Assembly: GCF_009649225.1 (NCBI RefSeq)
Contig: NZ_WJPP01000006.1
Location: forward strand, 1-64,000
Reading direction: 5' to 3'
DNA: 64,000 bases
Origin: Spiribacter salilacus
GTDB taxonomy: Bacteria > Pseudomonadota > Gammaproteobacteria > Nitrococcales > Nitrococcaceae
Shown: positions 16,890 to 30,200 of the stretch, in pieces
Layout of the letters: every line of letters starts with the position of its first letter
How positions within the stretch are numbered: position 1 is the stretch's first letter
The notes under the pieces: generated by a model
Database searches by the model: none
The model's input: only the letters and a program-made list of their open reading frames with translations
Told to the model about the DNA's origin: nothing
Made by a program: the position numbers and the translations under genes

Positions 16890-17588
16890 TTATGCTTCCT
16901 TTGCCAACCGTTCAATCTGACTGAGCGAGGTTAAATGCGAGAACATGGGCGCTAAGTAACGTTTATCCCGAATCTCTAGGAAGAGTTTGTCAGATAGGTT
17001 GTAAATCCGCTCCTCATTAATCACGTAACAACCCGTTACATTCCGCATTGTGTCGCCTTGGCGTACCCGCATATTCAGCGGATTAAACAAATTATGCTCT
17101 GAGAGGAAATGGCAAAACTGTTGGGTGAACACCTCCATTTGCTGCATTTCGCCCAAATAACGCTTCACATTCTCAACCACTCCCGTTGGCTCGCCTTCGT
17201 CGTCAAATAAGGGCTCGCCTTCCTCAGCACTCACAAAATCAGAGTCTTCGTCTAAACAAACCGTAAATTGATCTTCATCTTCACCCAGTCGCGCCAGCGC
17301 AAAGGGATAGCGGCGAATAATGGCGGGCACGTAGGAGGCATTCCAGCTGCCGTCTTCAGCTAAAAACAAATTCTCACCCGCCTCTAAGCCCAATAACACC
17401 ACGGGCCGAAACTCATCTTTTTCTTTATCTTCAAGAAAAACAATAGGATAAACGGATGCGGCCCGCGCAAATTCGTGCACCATCAGCGAGGCAATATGAA
17501 AGCCTTTCGCAAAGCCAAAGTTATCAATTGGCTTCACTTTGAGATTGGCATGGGTTTCACGATTTAACGGGACTAATTTGCTAAACAT
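16890..17588 (-). CDS. sapC: SapC family protein
   Basis: A 232-residue member of the SapC family, named from the Campylobacter fetus sapCDEF operon that exports S-layer proteins. The biochemical role of SapC is not established. Recognisable blocks: KLVPLNRETHANLKVKP, GFHIASLMVHEFARAASVYPIVF (in parts), RPVVLLGLEAGENLFL, YVPAIIRRYPFAL, and the acidic FTVCLDEDSDFVS. No signal peptide or membrane helix, so presumably cytoplasmic. GGAG lies 6 bp before the ATG. It stands between the giant gene (92 bp upstream) and the tolC-like gene (4 bp downstream), linking substrate and export genes. It may be a dedicated cytoplasmic secretion factor or chaperone (inference). Confidence 0.92.
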   Translation of the reverse strand: MFSKLVPLNRETHANLKVKPIDNFGFAKGFHIASLMVHEFARAASVYPIVFLEDKEKDEFRPVVLLGLEAGENLFLAEDGSWNASYVPAIIRRYPFALARLGEDEDQFTVCLDEDSDFVSAEEGEPLFDDEGEPTGVVENVKRYLGEMQQMEVFTQQFCHFLSEHNLFNPLNMRVRQGDTMRNVTGCYVINEERIYNLSDKLFLEIRDKRYLAPMFSHLTSLSQIERLAKEA

Positions 17589-17680
17589 TTTTTCTCCATG
17601 AAAATTGGTAATTTATAATAATTGCAGGATAAACGGGTACTTCCGCACATCCTTGCAATGCCTTGCATTACCTTGAAACG
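17589..17680 (-). promoter_or_regulatory. Spacer between giant gene and sapC with 10-bp phased repeats
   Basis: Right after the giant gene stop, three CAAGG motifs follow at exact 10-bp spacing (plus-strand blocks at 17651, 17661 and 17671 each start CCTTG). An AATGC-AAG-GCATT mini-hairpin lies among them. Further down is an A/T-rich TATTATAAAT stretch that could be a -10 box, but no good -35 box is visible. This could be an internal promoter, attenuator or processing site that lets the export genes be expressed differently from the 32-kb gene above. Confidence 0.35.
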
Positions 17681-18240
17681 TCAAAATACAAACTCCGATT
17701 CCAAATCAAAGCTCAGCACCCCTGAAAATGACTGGCCAAGGCATGAAAACTGCAAACTGCTAAACGGATTAACAACCATGCTGCAGGCCAACGGCCCTGA
17801 GAGATTAAACCCCGGTTGCCAGAGCGCTTCAGGCGGGCGAACCGTGTAAAAGCTATCTTGCTCTGCCGCTAGAAAACCCGCACGCCAAAATCGATCGGCA
17901 TCACGGCTTGGGATGTTGTCTAGCCATGCGCGCCCCATATCAAACGCAGAGCGGCCAGCTAGCGGCGGCCTTTCTGGCCGCGCATCGTCAGCAAGCGCCG
18001 CACCCAGGCCATACGCAATCAACGGAAACTCTCGGTCAACCCAGCCACCCATGATGTTGGCGCGATTATTAAGAGAAACTAAAAATACGCCCTGATTATT
18101 AGGCCCAGTTTGATATAAAAAGGCATGCCCACGCTGATCAATTAAGCCAAGACGCTCGCCAGAGCCCGCCGGCAATGTAATGGTGTTAGCAGACACCTTA
18201 ATGAGCCGATCTTCCATGCCCAGCAACTGCCCCCGTACGC
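17681..18240 (-). other. Conserved C-terminal domain of giant protein 1
   Basis: The last ~185 residues are non-repetitive: FLYQTGPNNQGVFLVSLNNR, YGLGAALADD, then LWQPGFNLSG, VVNPFSSLQF and a phenylalanine-ending tail (FDLESEFVF). The same blocks close the paralogue (50333-50935). Conservation at the extreme C-terminus suggests an export signal or outer-membrane/S-layer anchor (inference). Confidence 0.6.
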
Positions 18241-21200
18241 CAGAAGCGGTGCCCGTAACGCCGGCTGGCGCGGCCTGCCAAAACAGGTTGTTTGCCTCTA
18301 TATTGGCCGCCATGCCCGGGTTAGCACTAACTACCTGCTGTGCACCTGCATTAATGCGCACGTCTCCGCCGGTTGCCAGCCTGGCTAGCTGCATCGTACC
18401 GCCAGTAGCCTGATAGTCGATCGTGCCCGTATTCGAACGGGTGATACTGCCCGCTTCCATGCGAATAACCGATGCCCGATATTGCACTGGCCCGGCCAAA
18501 ACATCAGATTGTTGAGTGATCGTGCCGCCGGCTGTCAGATCAAGCCGGCTGCCTTGCAGATTGGCGCCCAATAATTCCGCATCTTCGCCAGCCTGTAAGC
18601 GAAGCGCACCCCCCGCATTAACGTCACCTAAAAACTGAATGCCACCCCCAGTGGTGATATTCAGCGCATTACCGATGCCGCTGGTGCCATCGAGCTCAAC
18701 ATTGCCACCGGCTTGCAGTTGTAACGAGCCTGAGGCATTAACACCTTCAGCCAGGCGAATATCTCGCTCGGCACGCAGGTCAACCAACCCATCAACCTGC
18801 AAATCAACGGGTACCGTCGCGAGAATGTCGCGGCCTGCCGTGATATCTAAAGTGCCATCGACCAGCAAGTCTTGCAGCGCCAAATCACCAATATCGTTTA
18901 GCGCCACATCGCCGGCGTTGGTAATACCAAGCTGGCCCGAAAAATCATTGGCCCCTAACAAGCGCACGGTCTCGGGCTTTTCAGTCAGGCCATCAACCGC
19001 GCGCAGCACCGTATCGCCCTCTACCATCAGCGTGGCGGCGGTTGTTTGCTCAATGGCGCCGCCACTGTTGAGGTTTAGATTACCGCCTACCACGCTGCTT
19101 TCAGTAAATAACGTTGCGTTTTGCTCAACAATCAAGGCATTGCCCGTTGTGCCCAAGCGCAGTGAGCCTGCCGTGAAGTCAGCATCTAGACTTGAACCCA
19201 TATCAACAGAGGCGCCCCGCAGCCATGCCTGCCCATCAATCTGAATAACGGCGTTTTCTGTATTAAGCACGGTGCCATTGGCGGCATCCGCTATTGCCAC
19301 TAAATCTCCCGTGAGTGTGGTGTTGCCTAGTAACAGATCACCCTCCGTGTTCAGGTAGGCATCGCCCGTATCTACTAATACCTCACCCCCTAGGGCATGG
19401 ATGTTGTCTAACGTAATGGCTGTGGCTTCAAACTGGCTGGTGCCGGTGGTTTCTAGCCGCCCACCTGCAGCCCGATCCGTTACATTTCCATCCGTTATCA
19501 ACACCAGTTCTGCCACGGCGCTGGTGTTGGCAAATACCACATCGCCGGTGTGCGTAATCTCTACGCGTCCATCGCTATTAAGGGTTAGTGCATCGGTGCT
19601 CAAGCTGCGGCCATCGCCCTGCCCCAGATTAATGCGGGTACCGGTAAAGCTTGCATCTCGGGTAACCGCAATTTGAGCGGTGGTTGTGCTATCCAGCGCA
19701 CCCCCCGAAACCACCGTTAAATTGCCACTCACCGTTTGATCGCCCAAAGTTAATGCATCAAGGTCGGTAAGCGAAACATTGCGCCCCACCGTCTCCACCG
19801 TGCCACCAAAGCCATGGGAATTAGTAAGCGTGATATCCCGCTCTGCATCAAATTTGGCTGATCCTGAGATATCGAGAATACCCAGCGCGGTGTTACCAAT
19901 GTCTCCAGCGTCTACCGTGATATCCACATCGCCGCCCACCTCAGAAACACCGGCAAAGTCAAAGCCACTGGCCAGTGTTAAGGTGACAGCATTGTCGGTT
20001 TCTAGACGCAGGCTGCCTACATTTAGCGCAGCACCGGTTATGTTGGTTATGGCGCCGGTGGCTGTAAGATCAGTCAGATAGGTGATGTCGACCTGATCGA
20101 GCGCTAGCGCACCGGTCACATTCAGCGTTAAGGCATCGGCTTGCGCGCTCACGGCATTGCCTGAAAGGTCATGTCCATTATCCAGCGTAATGGCATAGCG
20201 CACATCGGCCTCGTCAACCGCTGTTAAACTGACTGGGCCAGAAGCAGTTAACACCCCACCCGCTTCCTCAAGCTCGCCATCGTCCATCGCGCCAGCGCTT
20301 TGCAAGGTAACGGCGGCTGCACTACTTGCATTGCTCAGCGTCATCGCGCTGTCTTCGGCAATATCAACCGCGCCCCCGGTGGTAAACCGGACTGATCCAA
20401 ACTGCGTGGTGCCTGCCGTATCAACGGTAATGTCACCATCGTTTTCTGCTTGGAACCAGGCCTCGCCGCCTATCTCAATACGCTCATCCGCGCCGTTTGC
20501 CAGTAAAATCGCTACGCCTTTAGATTCACCATTATCGGCTTTGATATGGGCATCTCCGGTGATGGTGATTTGCGCATCGGCTGCCGTCTCGATAATTCCG
20601 TCTGAACGCATAATCAGGCTATCGGCCGTATTCACGCCGTCTATGCGGATATTGTTGCCATTGGTGGAGTTAACAATGGCCTCACCCGTTGTATTAAAGG
20701 TAATGGATTCCGTTTCAAAGGGCGGGTTATTGCCCACTCGCAGGCTGGCTGCAGTAATATCTGTGCGTCCACCCACCTTAATACCGTTTCCAGACTGCGT
20801 AAGCGCACCCGTTACCCGAATCGTTAGATTGCCATCCGTACGAGTCTCATCGAGCACCAGATCGATACTATTTTCAATTTCAATATCATGTTCACCGGTG
20901 TTTTTGAGCGACACCGCGCCGCGGAACTGGTTATCGGCATGATCCAGCGTTATCGCCCCATCACCGGTAATGAATTGGGTGAGCCCGGCCTCAGCCGCTT
21001 GGGTAATGGCACCGCTTTGAGTGATATTACCGCCGGCGGTAACCGTGAGCGCGCCACTGCCTAAGGTGGCTGCATCTAATGTTAATGCCTGCGTACCGCC
21101 CTGGTGGATGGCCACATCATGCTCACCACTGTTTTGCAAACGAACCACATCAGCAAACTGGTTATTGGCATGATCAAGAATAAGACTACCAGCCCCGGCA

Positions 21201-24200
21201 TCAAACCGAGCAAAACCACTCACCGTTAACGCGCCGCTTTGCGTAATGCCCACACCGCGCACCACAAGGTTGCCCGACACATTCATTTGAGCCAGGTTTA
21301 TTGCAGACTGACTAGACACCACGGTGGTATCGCCACCATCAATTAGCGTGAGCGCGCCACTAATCGTATAGTCTTCTTCGTCTAGCAGGATCCTGGCCCC
21401 TTCAGACTCGGTCAGCATGATGGCATCGCCCGCCACCTCAATGGTGTTGAACTGAACAATGTTGCCCACCACCGTGGTTAAGTCTAAATTGCCAGATAGA
21501 TCAATTTTGCCAAGCTCAAGCGTTCGTGCGCTGAGCAGCTCAACGCTCACAGCTTCTAGCGCAACCTGCCCCACAAAATGATTGTCGCGGTCAGTTAGCG
21601 TAATGCCACCCGTGCTGGTTAATGAGGTAGTGCCTGCTACTTCTAACTCAGCACTTTGGGTGATTGCACCATCGGCATCGATCGACAGGTTGCCTTTAAT
21701 ATCAGCGCCCGCTAGCAAAATGGCCTGTGCCGAGCCAAGCTCAACATGGCGTGCAACTAAAATCTGCAGGCCATCATCAAAGGTATGCTTGCCGGACAGT
21801 TGAATGTCATCATCTGCAGTAGCGCTGAGAACAGCGGCGCCGGTTACCTCAAGCACGCCAGTGCCGGTTAAACCACCGGAGGCCACTAAATTAAGCGTAC
21901 CGCCAATGGTGCTGGTGCCGCTGAGCTCTACGGCGACATCTCCGCTTAACTCTAGGTCTACATCAGCGCCAACCTCAAGCATGAGGCTGCCAACCGTTAT
22001 CTCAGCATTTAATGTCTGGTTCACCGAGCCGGTGGTCACAAGCGTGAGCTGATCAGATAGCGCCACCTGATCAAGTGTGATTGCGTTGGCCTTGATGAGG
22101 GCAGACTGACCACTCAGTGATAGCGTGCCATCGAATTGATTGACGACTGTTCCGTTGGCAAGAGAGATAGTCGCCCCTGCGCCCACACTCAGATTGGTAT
22201 TTCCATCAACCTCTAGCACGGTTGTGCTATCGCTGGTAATGCCCGTTTCGGCATGCAAGTCGAGATCACCGCTGATTGTGCTCACACCCAACAGCTGCAC
22301 CGTGCCATCTGACTCAATGGTGACATTGCCTGCTGCCGTTATTTTTAAGCTACCTACGGTAAAACTGCCGTCCGCCGCTTGAGTAATAGCCCCATCCGCG
22401 TCAACGCGCAACTCGCCACCCACATCAATTGCGCCAAGCTCAAGGGCTGAACCGCTTTCTAAATCGAGGGACCCGGTTGTTTGCACGGCATTAACCACCA
22501 TGTTGGTGGCGTAGATGGTTGTTGCCACGGGCAACACTGCCGCCGTGCCATCGGTAAGACCTAAATTGACGCTGCCGGTGACCGTATTACTCAGCTCACC
22601 CACATGCAGGTGTGAAAACCCGCTAATCCGATTTAATTCGGCTTGGTCAAGGGTCAGCTGATCACTATCACTGGCTGAACCCCCTAACTGAATACCCCGG
22701 TTGGCTTTTTGAGTGTGGATTGTGAGCTCGCCATTGCCGCTTATTGCGGCATCAATTTGCAAGGCGTTGGTTTCCAGCGATACATCGTTATCAACGCTCA
22801 CGGTATCGCCCAAAATAATCGACTCTGCACCGTTGATTGTGAGCGCCGTGGCATCGACTGCCGCATTTAGGTTGGCTATGCCGCCATCAAGCTGCAGGTT
22901 GACCTGATCGCTTCCATCGGCACCGCCCTGCACGCGATTGGCATTAATGGTTACGCCACCCGCCTGCCCCGCGTTTTGACCGCTCAGCACCACATTGCCA
23001 CCAAATCGCACATCATCTGCGCCGGTGATATTCAGGTTAGCGCCATTTTCAAGGGTAACCCCCTCGGCAAAATAGATATCACCGGTAGTTTGCAGATCTA
23101 AATCAGCAGACAGCGTTAGCGCTTTGTGGAAGGTAACATCGCCACTGGCATCAACGCTGAGCGTATCGGCTAAATCCAGCGTTTCATGAAAATCGATATC
23201 GCTGGCATCTATAATGCTTAAGGTTTGTAGCAACCCGGTTGTTTGCGTTGCGCCGGTGCCCGCACCAATCGCGCTAAAGATGCTCACGGCGCCGCCATTG
23301 GTAGCGGTAAGCGTTAGCGCACTATTGGCGGTCTCATCATGCGCTGCCAGGTAAAATGGCGTACTGAGGCCATCGCGCCCCAGCGTAATATCGCCGCCGC
23401 TGGTTAGCTCAATATCGCCATCCACACGAATTGAATCGTCGATCACGATATTACCGGCCATTTCAATATCGTTGGCCAAGCGCAACGTATTACCCGAACC
23501 AACCAACTGGAAGTTATTGCCCATCACCTTGCCATCGATAATCAATGTATCGGCATTGATATCCACATCGCCCGACCCCGCATTAGTTGTGCCGGTCAGG
23601 CGAAGTTCCTCATCGCCATTTGAGGTGATGTTAAGCCCGTTGCTGGTCAGGTTATTGAGGTTGGTTTTGGTACCTGCCTGTCCATTCAAGTTCAGATTGG
23701 CCGACTTTTGGGTAAGGAGTTGCAAGTGGCCGAGAACGCCAGTTGAAATGATCCCGTCAATCGTTACCTGAGTATTCGAATTGATTGCGGTGCCGGCATC
23801 ATCGGTATCTACCCCATCAATTTGAACAAACTGGTTTTCATTGTTGTGCGTGTTCAGATTAACGTTGCCGCCCTTGCTATTAATTAACCCGCCAATGATT
23901 TCTGTGAGGTTATTCAGGCTCACATTCAACCCAGGTTGCTTACCCACAATTTCGATTTGTTTGGTGTTGGTATTTAGCTCGGTTTCTAATTCCGTCCCAA
24001 CCGTCAGCTTGTTGGCCGTAATCGTCTTTCCGTTGCCCTCAATACGCTTACCGGCTAGGCGAATATCCGATGTTGCGGTGCCCACATCATCACCAATCAC
24101 CACCTCATCCTGAGTGCTTTCTAAGTCTAGGGCTTGGCCGTTTTCAAGCTGCAAGTCAGTGACGCGAATGGTGCCGGTGGCGCGTGAGCTCAAAGGCACA

Positions 24201-27200
24201 AAGTCATCCGATGCACCCTCGCTTGAACCGATCTGCTGATTGGTTACCGCAAACCGGCCCGAGACCACAGTATCTCCCTGCACTGGTGCCTCATCGGTGC
24301 CCTCAAGCCTGCCTAACTCAATGGCTGCTTGCGACACACCATCCTGAGTAAAATCGCCAGACTCATTGTTGACAACGAGATTGGGGCGCTGCGCATTGCC
24401 AACAGCAGGCAACTCTGTGCCATTAATGGTGATGTTGTGCGCAAACACCTGATAGGCGTTGGGGCTGGCAAACGCTGCACGGCGGATGTCGCCAATGGTG
24501 TCGAGCGTGACGGTGGCGTTTTGACGATCGTTGGTTTCGTTACCCACATCGATGCGGCCCAGGTCGATGTTGCCTAGCGTGCGGACATCAAAATCATTCC
24601 CCACGCTATCACGGAGGATCTGAACATCACGCAACACAAGATCACCACGGCTGCGCAGGGTGATGGCGCCATCGTCGGTGCGCAGACGCTCTACATCCAA
24701 ATCGCCAGTCTGACGTAGGTCGATATCACCAACATCCGTGCGGATATCCACTGTTTGCACATCGGTGCTCAGCGCCACATCACCCACTGATCGCACCGAT
24801 AGGTCGGTTGTGCGCAGCAAGCCATTCGAACTCATCGTGAGTCGATCGGCATTGATCTCGATGTTCTCGGTGGCATTGATCACGCCAGAACCAAAACTCA
24901 GCTCTGCCGGTTCTTCATCATTACCGCTTTGTGCATCTATGCGCAGCGCCGCCAGTGGATCGAGCGCAGACAGACCCGCCACCACGCCATTGACGTTAAA
25001 GCTATTCTGGGTGCTGACAAAAATGGTTTCTTCGGCTCTAAGATCAACCTGATCGACCGCCAACGCAGGCGCATTAATCGAGATGAAGCCGGTGCCGCGG
25101 GCGGCGGCAGAGTCATCGTTAACTGGCGCAGGCACATCGCCGATGACCTCGAGCGCGCTCAAGCTACCTTTACCCTCGGCACGCATCACCAGCCGATCGA
25201 TCACCACCGGATCATCAGTAGCATCAAGGTCAGCCCAGCGCTCAAGACTGCCGTTGACCAGCACATTGGCATCTGAGCGCAAGTCCACTAAGGCCCGCGC
25301 CGCCAGATCAGCATCGATCATCAACGCCGCACCAAAACGGCCGGCTTCATCGCCACTGTAGGTGGACTCGATGATGATGCGGTTAGCCTGCATATTCTCT
25401 TCGAACCGCACGGTGCGATCGCCGGCATCGCCCGCTGGGTCACCAAACTGGAAGCGGCTGGCGCGGTATTCGAGCGTGCCCGGTGCCTGATCAAACTGGC
25501 GGAATGCATCGAGCGTGCCGCCAGTGGCGATCAGCGCTAGGTTGTGAAAGCCGGTGATCGGGTCATCCTCAGCGTCTGTCCAACCATCGGCCGGGCGATC
25601 GATACGCAAGGTGCCAGATTCGGCCACGAGTTTGACCGAACCACCACCACTGGTCATGTGTGCGTCTGGCCCCAGTATTAAATTTTCCTCGGCACTCAGC
25701 GTGATCGTTCCATCGCCAACCAGCGTTACCGTGCCCACATTCAGGCTGCGGCCCAGCACCGTGGTGCTGCCATCCCCGTTGCTCTGGGCGCCATCGGCCT
25801 CGATGATTTCCCGATCATTCAGCTCGATGTTACCGCTTTGACTCTCTGCATCCAGACGGTTGATCGCCACCTCAAGCCCGGTAATACCGGTTTGTGCAGT
25901 GAGGTCCAGACTTTCAGCGCGGATCATCACTGCAGACCGGTCGGTCATGCCAATAATATCGGCATCTGAAGTCAGCGTGACGGAGCCGACGGCGCTATCG
26001 CGGGTGGCATCAAAGTCGGCCTCGGCATCCGGTGTGCCTCCAACGCTGTCATCAAAACCAAAAAAGCCCAAGCTGCTACCACGTAGCCAAATGTCTTCCA
26101 CCACAATTCGCTGATCTGAATCGACCGTCAGATCCCCGCCATCCAGCACCATGGTGCCCAGCGTCAGCTCAGTGCCAGATTGGTCAATAATCAGATCCCC
26201 TCTGCGCAGCTCGGCATCGAGGCGACCGGTTTGTGTGCGCAGATTGATTGTGCCGCCGGCCGACAACACCAACTCAGCAGCTTGCAGCGCTGGGCTGCTG
26301 GCGTTGACGTAGGTGATGCCACCGGCAGCGTTCAGCTCGAGTCGGCCTGCGCTCACCACCTCGCCGAGAGTCAGTTTCGCCCGGGCATTGGCAGCCGCAT
26401 CGGTATCATCGGCGTCTTGAATGTTTTCGGCGAGGGCGGTTTCGATTTTTACCGACAGCTCTGAGTCTTCACCCGTCAAGTTGGCCGAGGTGAGCGTGAG
26501 GTCGCCGGTATGGCGAATCAGCATGTCGGCGCTCTGACCTGCCAGGTGCAGCGCGCCAATGTTGGTCAGATCGGCGCGCACCAATTCATTCGCCTCAATG
26601 TGTAGGCTATCGGCAATGACGTTTGCGCCGGGCATCAGTTGCTCAAAGCTGTCAGCATCTCCGCCTTGGATAACGGAGCCGCTAGCCTGCAGGGTAACTG
26701 ACCCCGTCTCACCAAGCGCCTCCACCAAGGCCAGTGGTGACGTGCCATTATTGGTCTCGCCCGGCCGCAGCACCACATCACCGCCAGTGCTCTCCAGCGT
26801 GATCGACTCCCCTCGAACCGCGCCAGTCACCACAACGTTGTTGGCAGCGGTGGCCATGACTGATTGGGTATTCACCGGAGTGCCCTCGTCTTCAGCGGAG
26901 GCGCCGACCTCGCCATTCACGGTCATGCTGCTGCCCGCATCCAACGTAATCGTCTGACCCTCAAGCACACTGGCTGCAGCCACCGACAAGCTGGTTCCGG
27001 CATCCACCGTCAAAGCGGCATCAGCCGCCATGCGACCACTCAGCGATACACTGCCACCCGTTGAAATTCGGATGTTATCGCCCCGCAAAGAATCGGCCTC
27101 AAATTCGGCAACGGACACTTCTTTTGAATTAAAGCCCGGCACTTGAACTTCTTGCGCGTCCAGAGTTACCACCGGCTCACGCCGCCAAACATTGCGCTCA

Positions 27201-30200
27201 ACCTCGGTTACCGTCTCTTCACGCACCGTCTTCACCGCATACTCTGTGCGCAGCTCGGTCAGCGGGGTGGGTTCGTAGACAACGCGCCAGTCGTGGCGAA
27301 TGCGGGGGTCGCGGATTTCGGTTTCGTTTGATCGCCAGTCGTAGGTGAAATCACTCACCGTCTCGTTGACAAATACGTCACGTGACAACCAGAGCTCCAA
27401 CGACGTTCGATAAATGAAATCGCCGGACGAGGCTGGATCTTCATATTTGTCGTAAGTGACTAAAAAGCGGCTCACTAAACCGTTTTGGGCATTAGAACTT
27501 CGGGTATCTGAATCAATATAATAATCAAAAAATGAATTACGTGCTTTATCAATATCTACGGTGTTATCTGAATTAGCCTCAGGCAATGCTTCCGATCGAT
27601 AGCCGTTAAACCAAGTATAAAACCTAGATACCCCGTCTCTATCCGAGACACTATTTGTATGCCAGCGCATCTCGTTATTTGCAAAACTTGCTGAGTCTTC
27701 AGTCACAAAGGTAATGACCCGGCTAGCATCAAGCACATCAACCGATAGAAAACCTCTACCTTCTAACGTGTCGCCAATTGGGCCTTGCCATGGAACCTTG
27801 GAGCTAACACTTGGGTTTACATTACTGCCGAATATATCTGAAAACGCAGCTACAAACTTGTCATAAAGATCCCCGGTTTTACTTCTACCGCCATTGGTTG
27901 TTTCCGCGATGGTAAACAAGACATAGTCTTTTTTGTTGACTTCAGTCCAGCTTGCTACTTGAGTTGAAGTGCTTTGAGTGTCCTGAAGCAAGAGCTCGCC
28001 CGTATTCGTCTGTAGGGCAGTTAGATAGGAATCTCCTGCTTGCACTCGATTTGCAGACAGCTCAGCAGGTGATGTAGAAGCGGATCGGACAGCATTATTT
28101 ATAGAATATTCAACTGCCCAGCTGGGAATCCTTTGGAGGCTAACATTACCAGTGTCATCCGTATTAAATTGTCGCTGGGCTTGGCTGAGATTGGTCGGGT
28201 TTACTCGCCAAAATTCTTGACGAGTATCACCAGAGACGTCGAGATATCTTTTTGAGACGTCACCGGGCACACCTGTCCACTGGCTACCAACTTGTTCATA
28301 TAAAACGTTGACTCTATCTTTAAAGCTTCCAACCAAAGCGCCGGGCTGAGAAGCGTTAAAAACAGGCTCGTAACCCAGATAATTAGCAACGGCTGCTTTT
28401 TGCGATCTGCCCAAATCAGCCCATGTGGCATCATCACCAGCAACTGGAACACCGAGCAACTGCCATGAGATGTCTTCATTTCTATAGTCTGCATCCTGGC
28501 CACTGCCTTGAACAAAGGCGTTTCTAACTGTGCCATCTGCGGCACGATAAATTGATGAGGTAAGATCAGCACTCCAAACTCCATCAGTCAAATTGGTCTC
28601 ACCGTTATCATCAACCAATGCCTGTGATACGGCCCTCGAAACAGCCCGTTGGATATCATCCTGCGCGCCATCAGGTAGCCGAATAGCCATATCGCGCCAG
28701 CCTGCAATGTCTGGACTAACGACCACGTCTGGGTTGCCATCCCAGGCCGGCGTTTGCGCCGCCGTGGTGACATTGCCACCACGGACTGTTATTTGCTCGG
28801 CATTGGTGTAACTGAATTCGAACAACGGTTTGTAACCGAGGTGATTTAAGACAGCTGTTCTTTGTGCATCATTGAGTTCGTCAAACCTTAGGTAAGTTGA
28901 ACTATTCGAGTCAGCTGTAACAGGTGTCGCTTTCCGGTTAGGCTGTAATTCGTTGCCAGCATTATCCCAATTTACTTCGTCATTCTCGTAATCATGCCCT
29001 TCAATAAAGTAGGTGCGCTCTGTGTTAGTTGAAGTGTTGTAATACCCCACCTGTGTTAGCGTCACATTCATCGCTAGGTACTGCTCGCCAACAGTCACGC
29101 GTTTTTGAGCGACCACTTCAAGCCGGGTGGTTTCTTCCCAAGTGACCTCCGGCACAAGGATTCTGCCGACAAAGACATCACGATATTCTTCGGTTTCAAC
29201 CGGTACAAAACGTGTTTGGGTGATCAGCGTGGGAACGCGGATGCTACGCACTACCTCATCGCCTAGGCTGGCATCAAGGTTAACGTTGCCGCCCGCCTGC
29301 AGCCTGAGTGCGCCTGTGGCGTTAGCAAGGCCGGTAGTGAGGATATGGATATCCGCATTGTCAGCAAGGCCATCAGTATTAACGCTGCTGAGCAATGCCT
29401 GCGTGTCGGCACTCAGGCTGATACCGGCGCGCAGGTCGATGTCTGCCGTGCTGTGAATCTCGCCGTTGAGCACGATTTGCCCCGCCGCGTTAATGAGGGC
29501 ACGGCCGTGTTGGCCTTCGGCATCGAGCCGGCCATTAATGGTAACGGCATCACCAATCAGGTGAATCAAGCCATCCTCGGCCTTTAGTGCAGCCAAACTA
29601 TCGACCAACACATTATCAGCCGAACGCACCGTGATTTGGCTATTGGTGCCGGTGGTGGTGAGATCTGCGCCACCCAGCAGGTTAATCTGCCCTTCGGCGG
29701 TAAGCGTGATGGCATCCACCGCGGTGACTTGCCCTGCCCCTGTGAGCACGTTGTCGCCGTCTTCTTCACCATCACCAATCGAGATGTGCCCACCGGTTGA
29801 CGTGAGCGAGACCGTCCGTGCAATCAGCTCATCACGCAACAGAATCGAGGCACTGGCTGAACCGGTGAGTATGCCGCCGGCCTCAAGCGTTGGCGCCGCG
29901 CCCTGATCGATGAACAAGCCCACACCGGTGCGGCTGGCATTGTTATTAGCGCCACCAAACAACTGCACCTCGCTGATAGCATTGACCTGCCCGCCCGCCA
30001 GCCACAGCAATCCGGTGGATTCGAGGTTAACGGTATCCGCCTCAATACGCGCCAAATTGCCGACTTTGAGCAGATCACCGCTGGTGCCGGCGAGGTCGGC
30101 CTGCCCGGTTGCCACCGTGACGGTGCCAGACGCCAGCAGCAAAGCTGGGCTCTCTGCTACACCAAATTGGATCTCTTCTTGGAGAGTAATAGTGAGCTCG

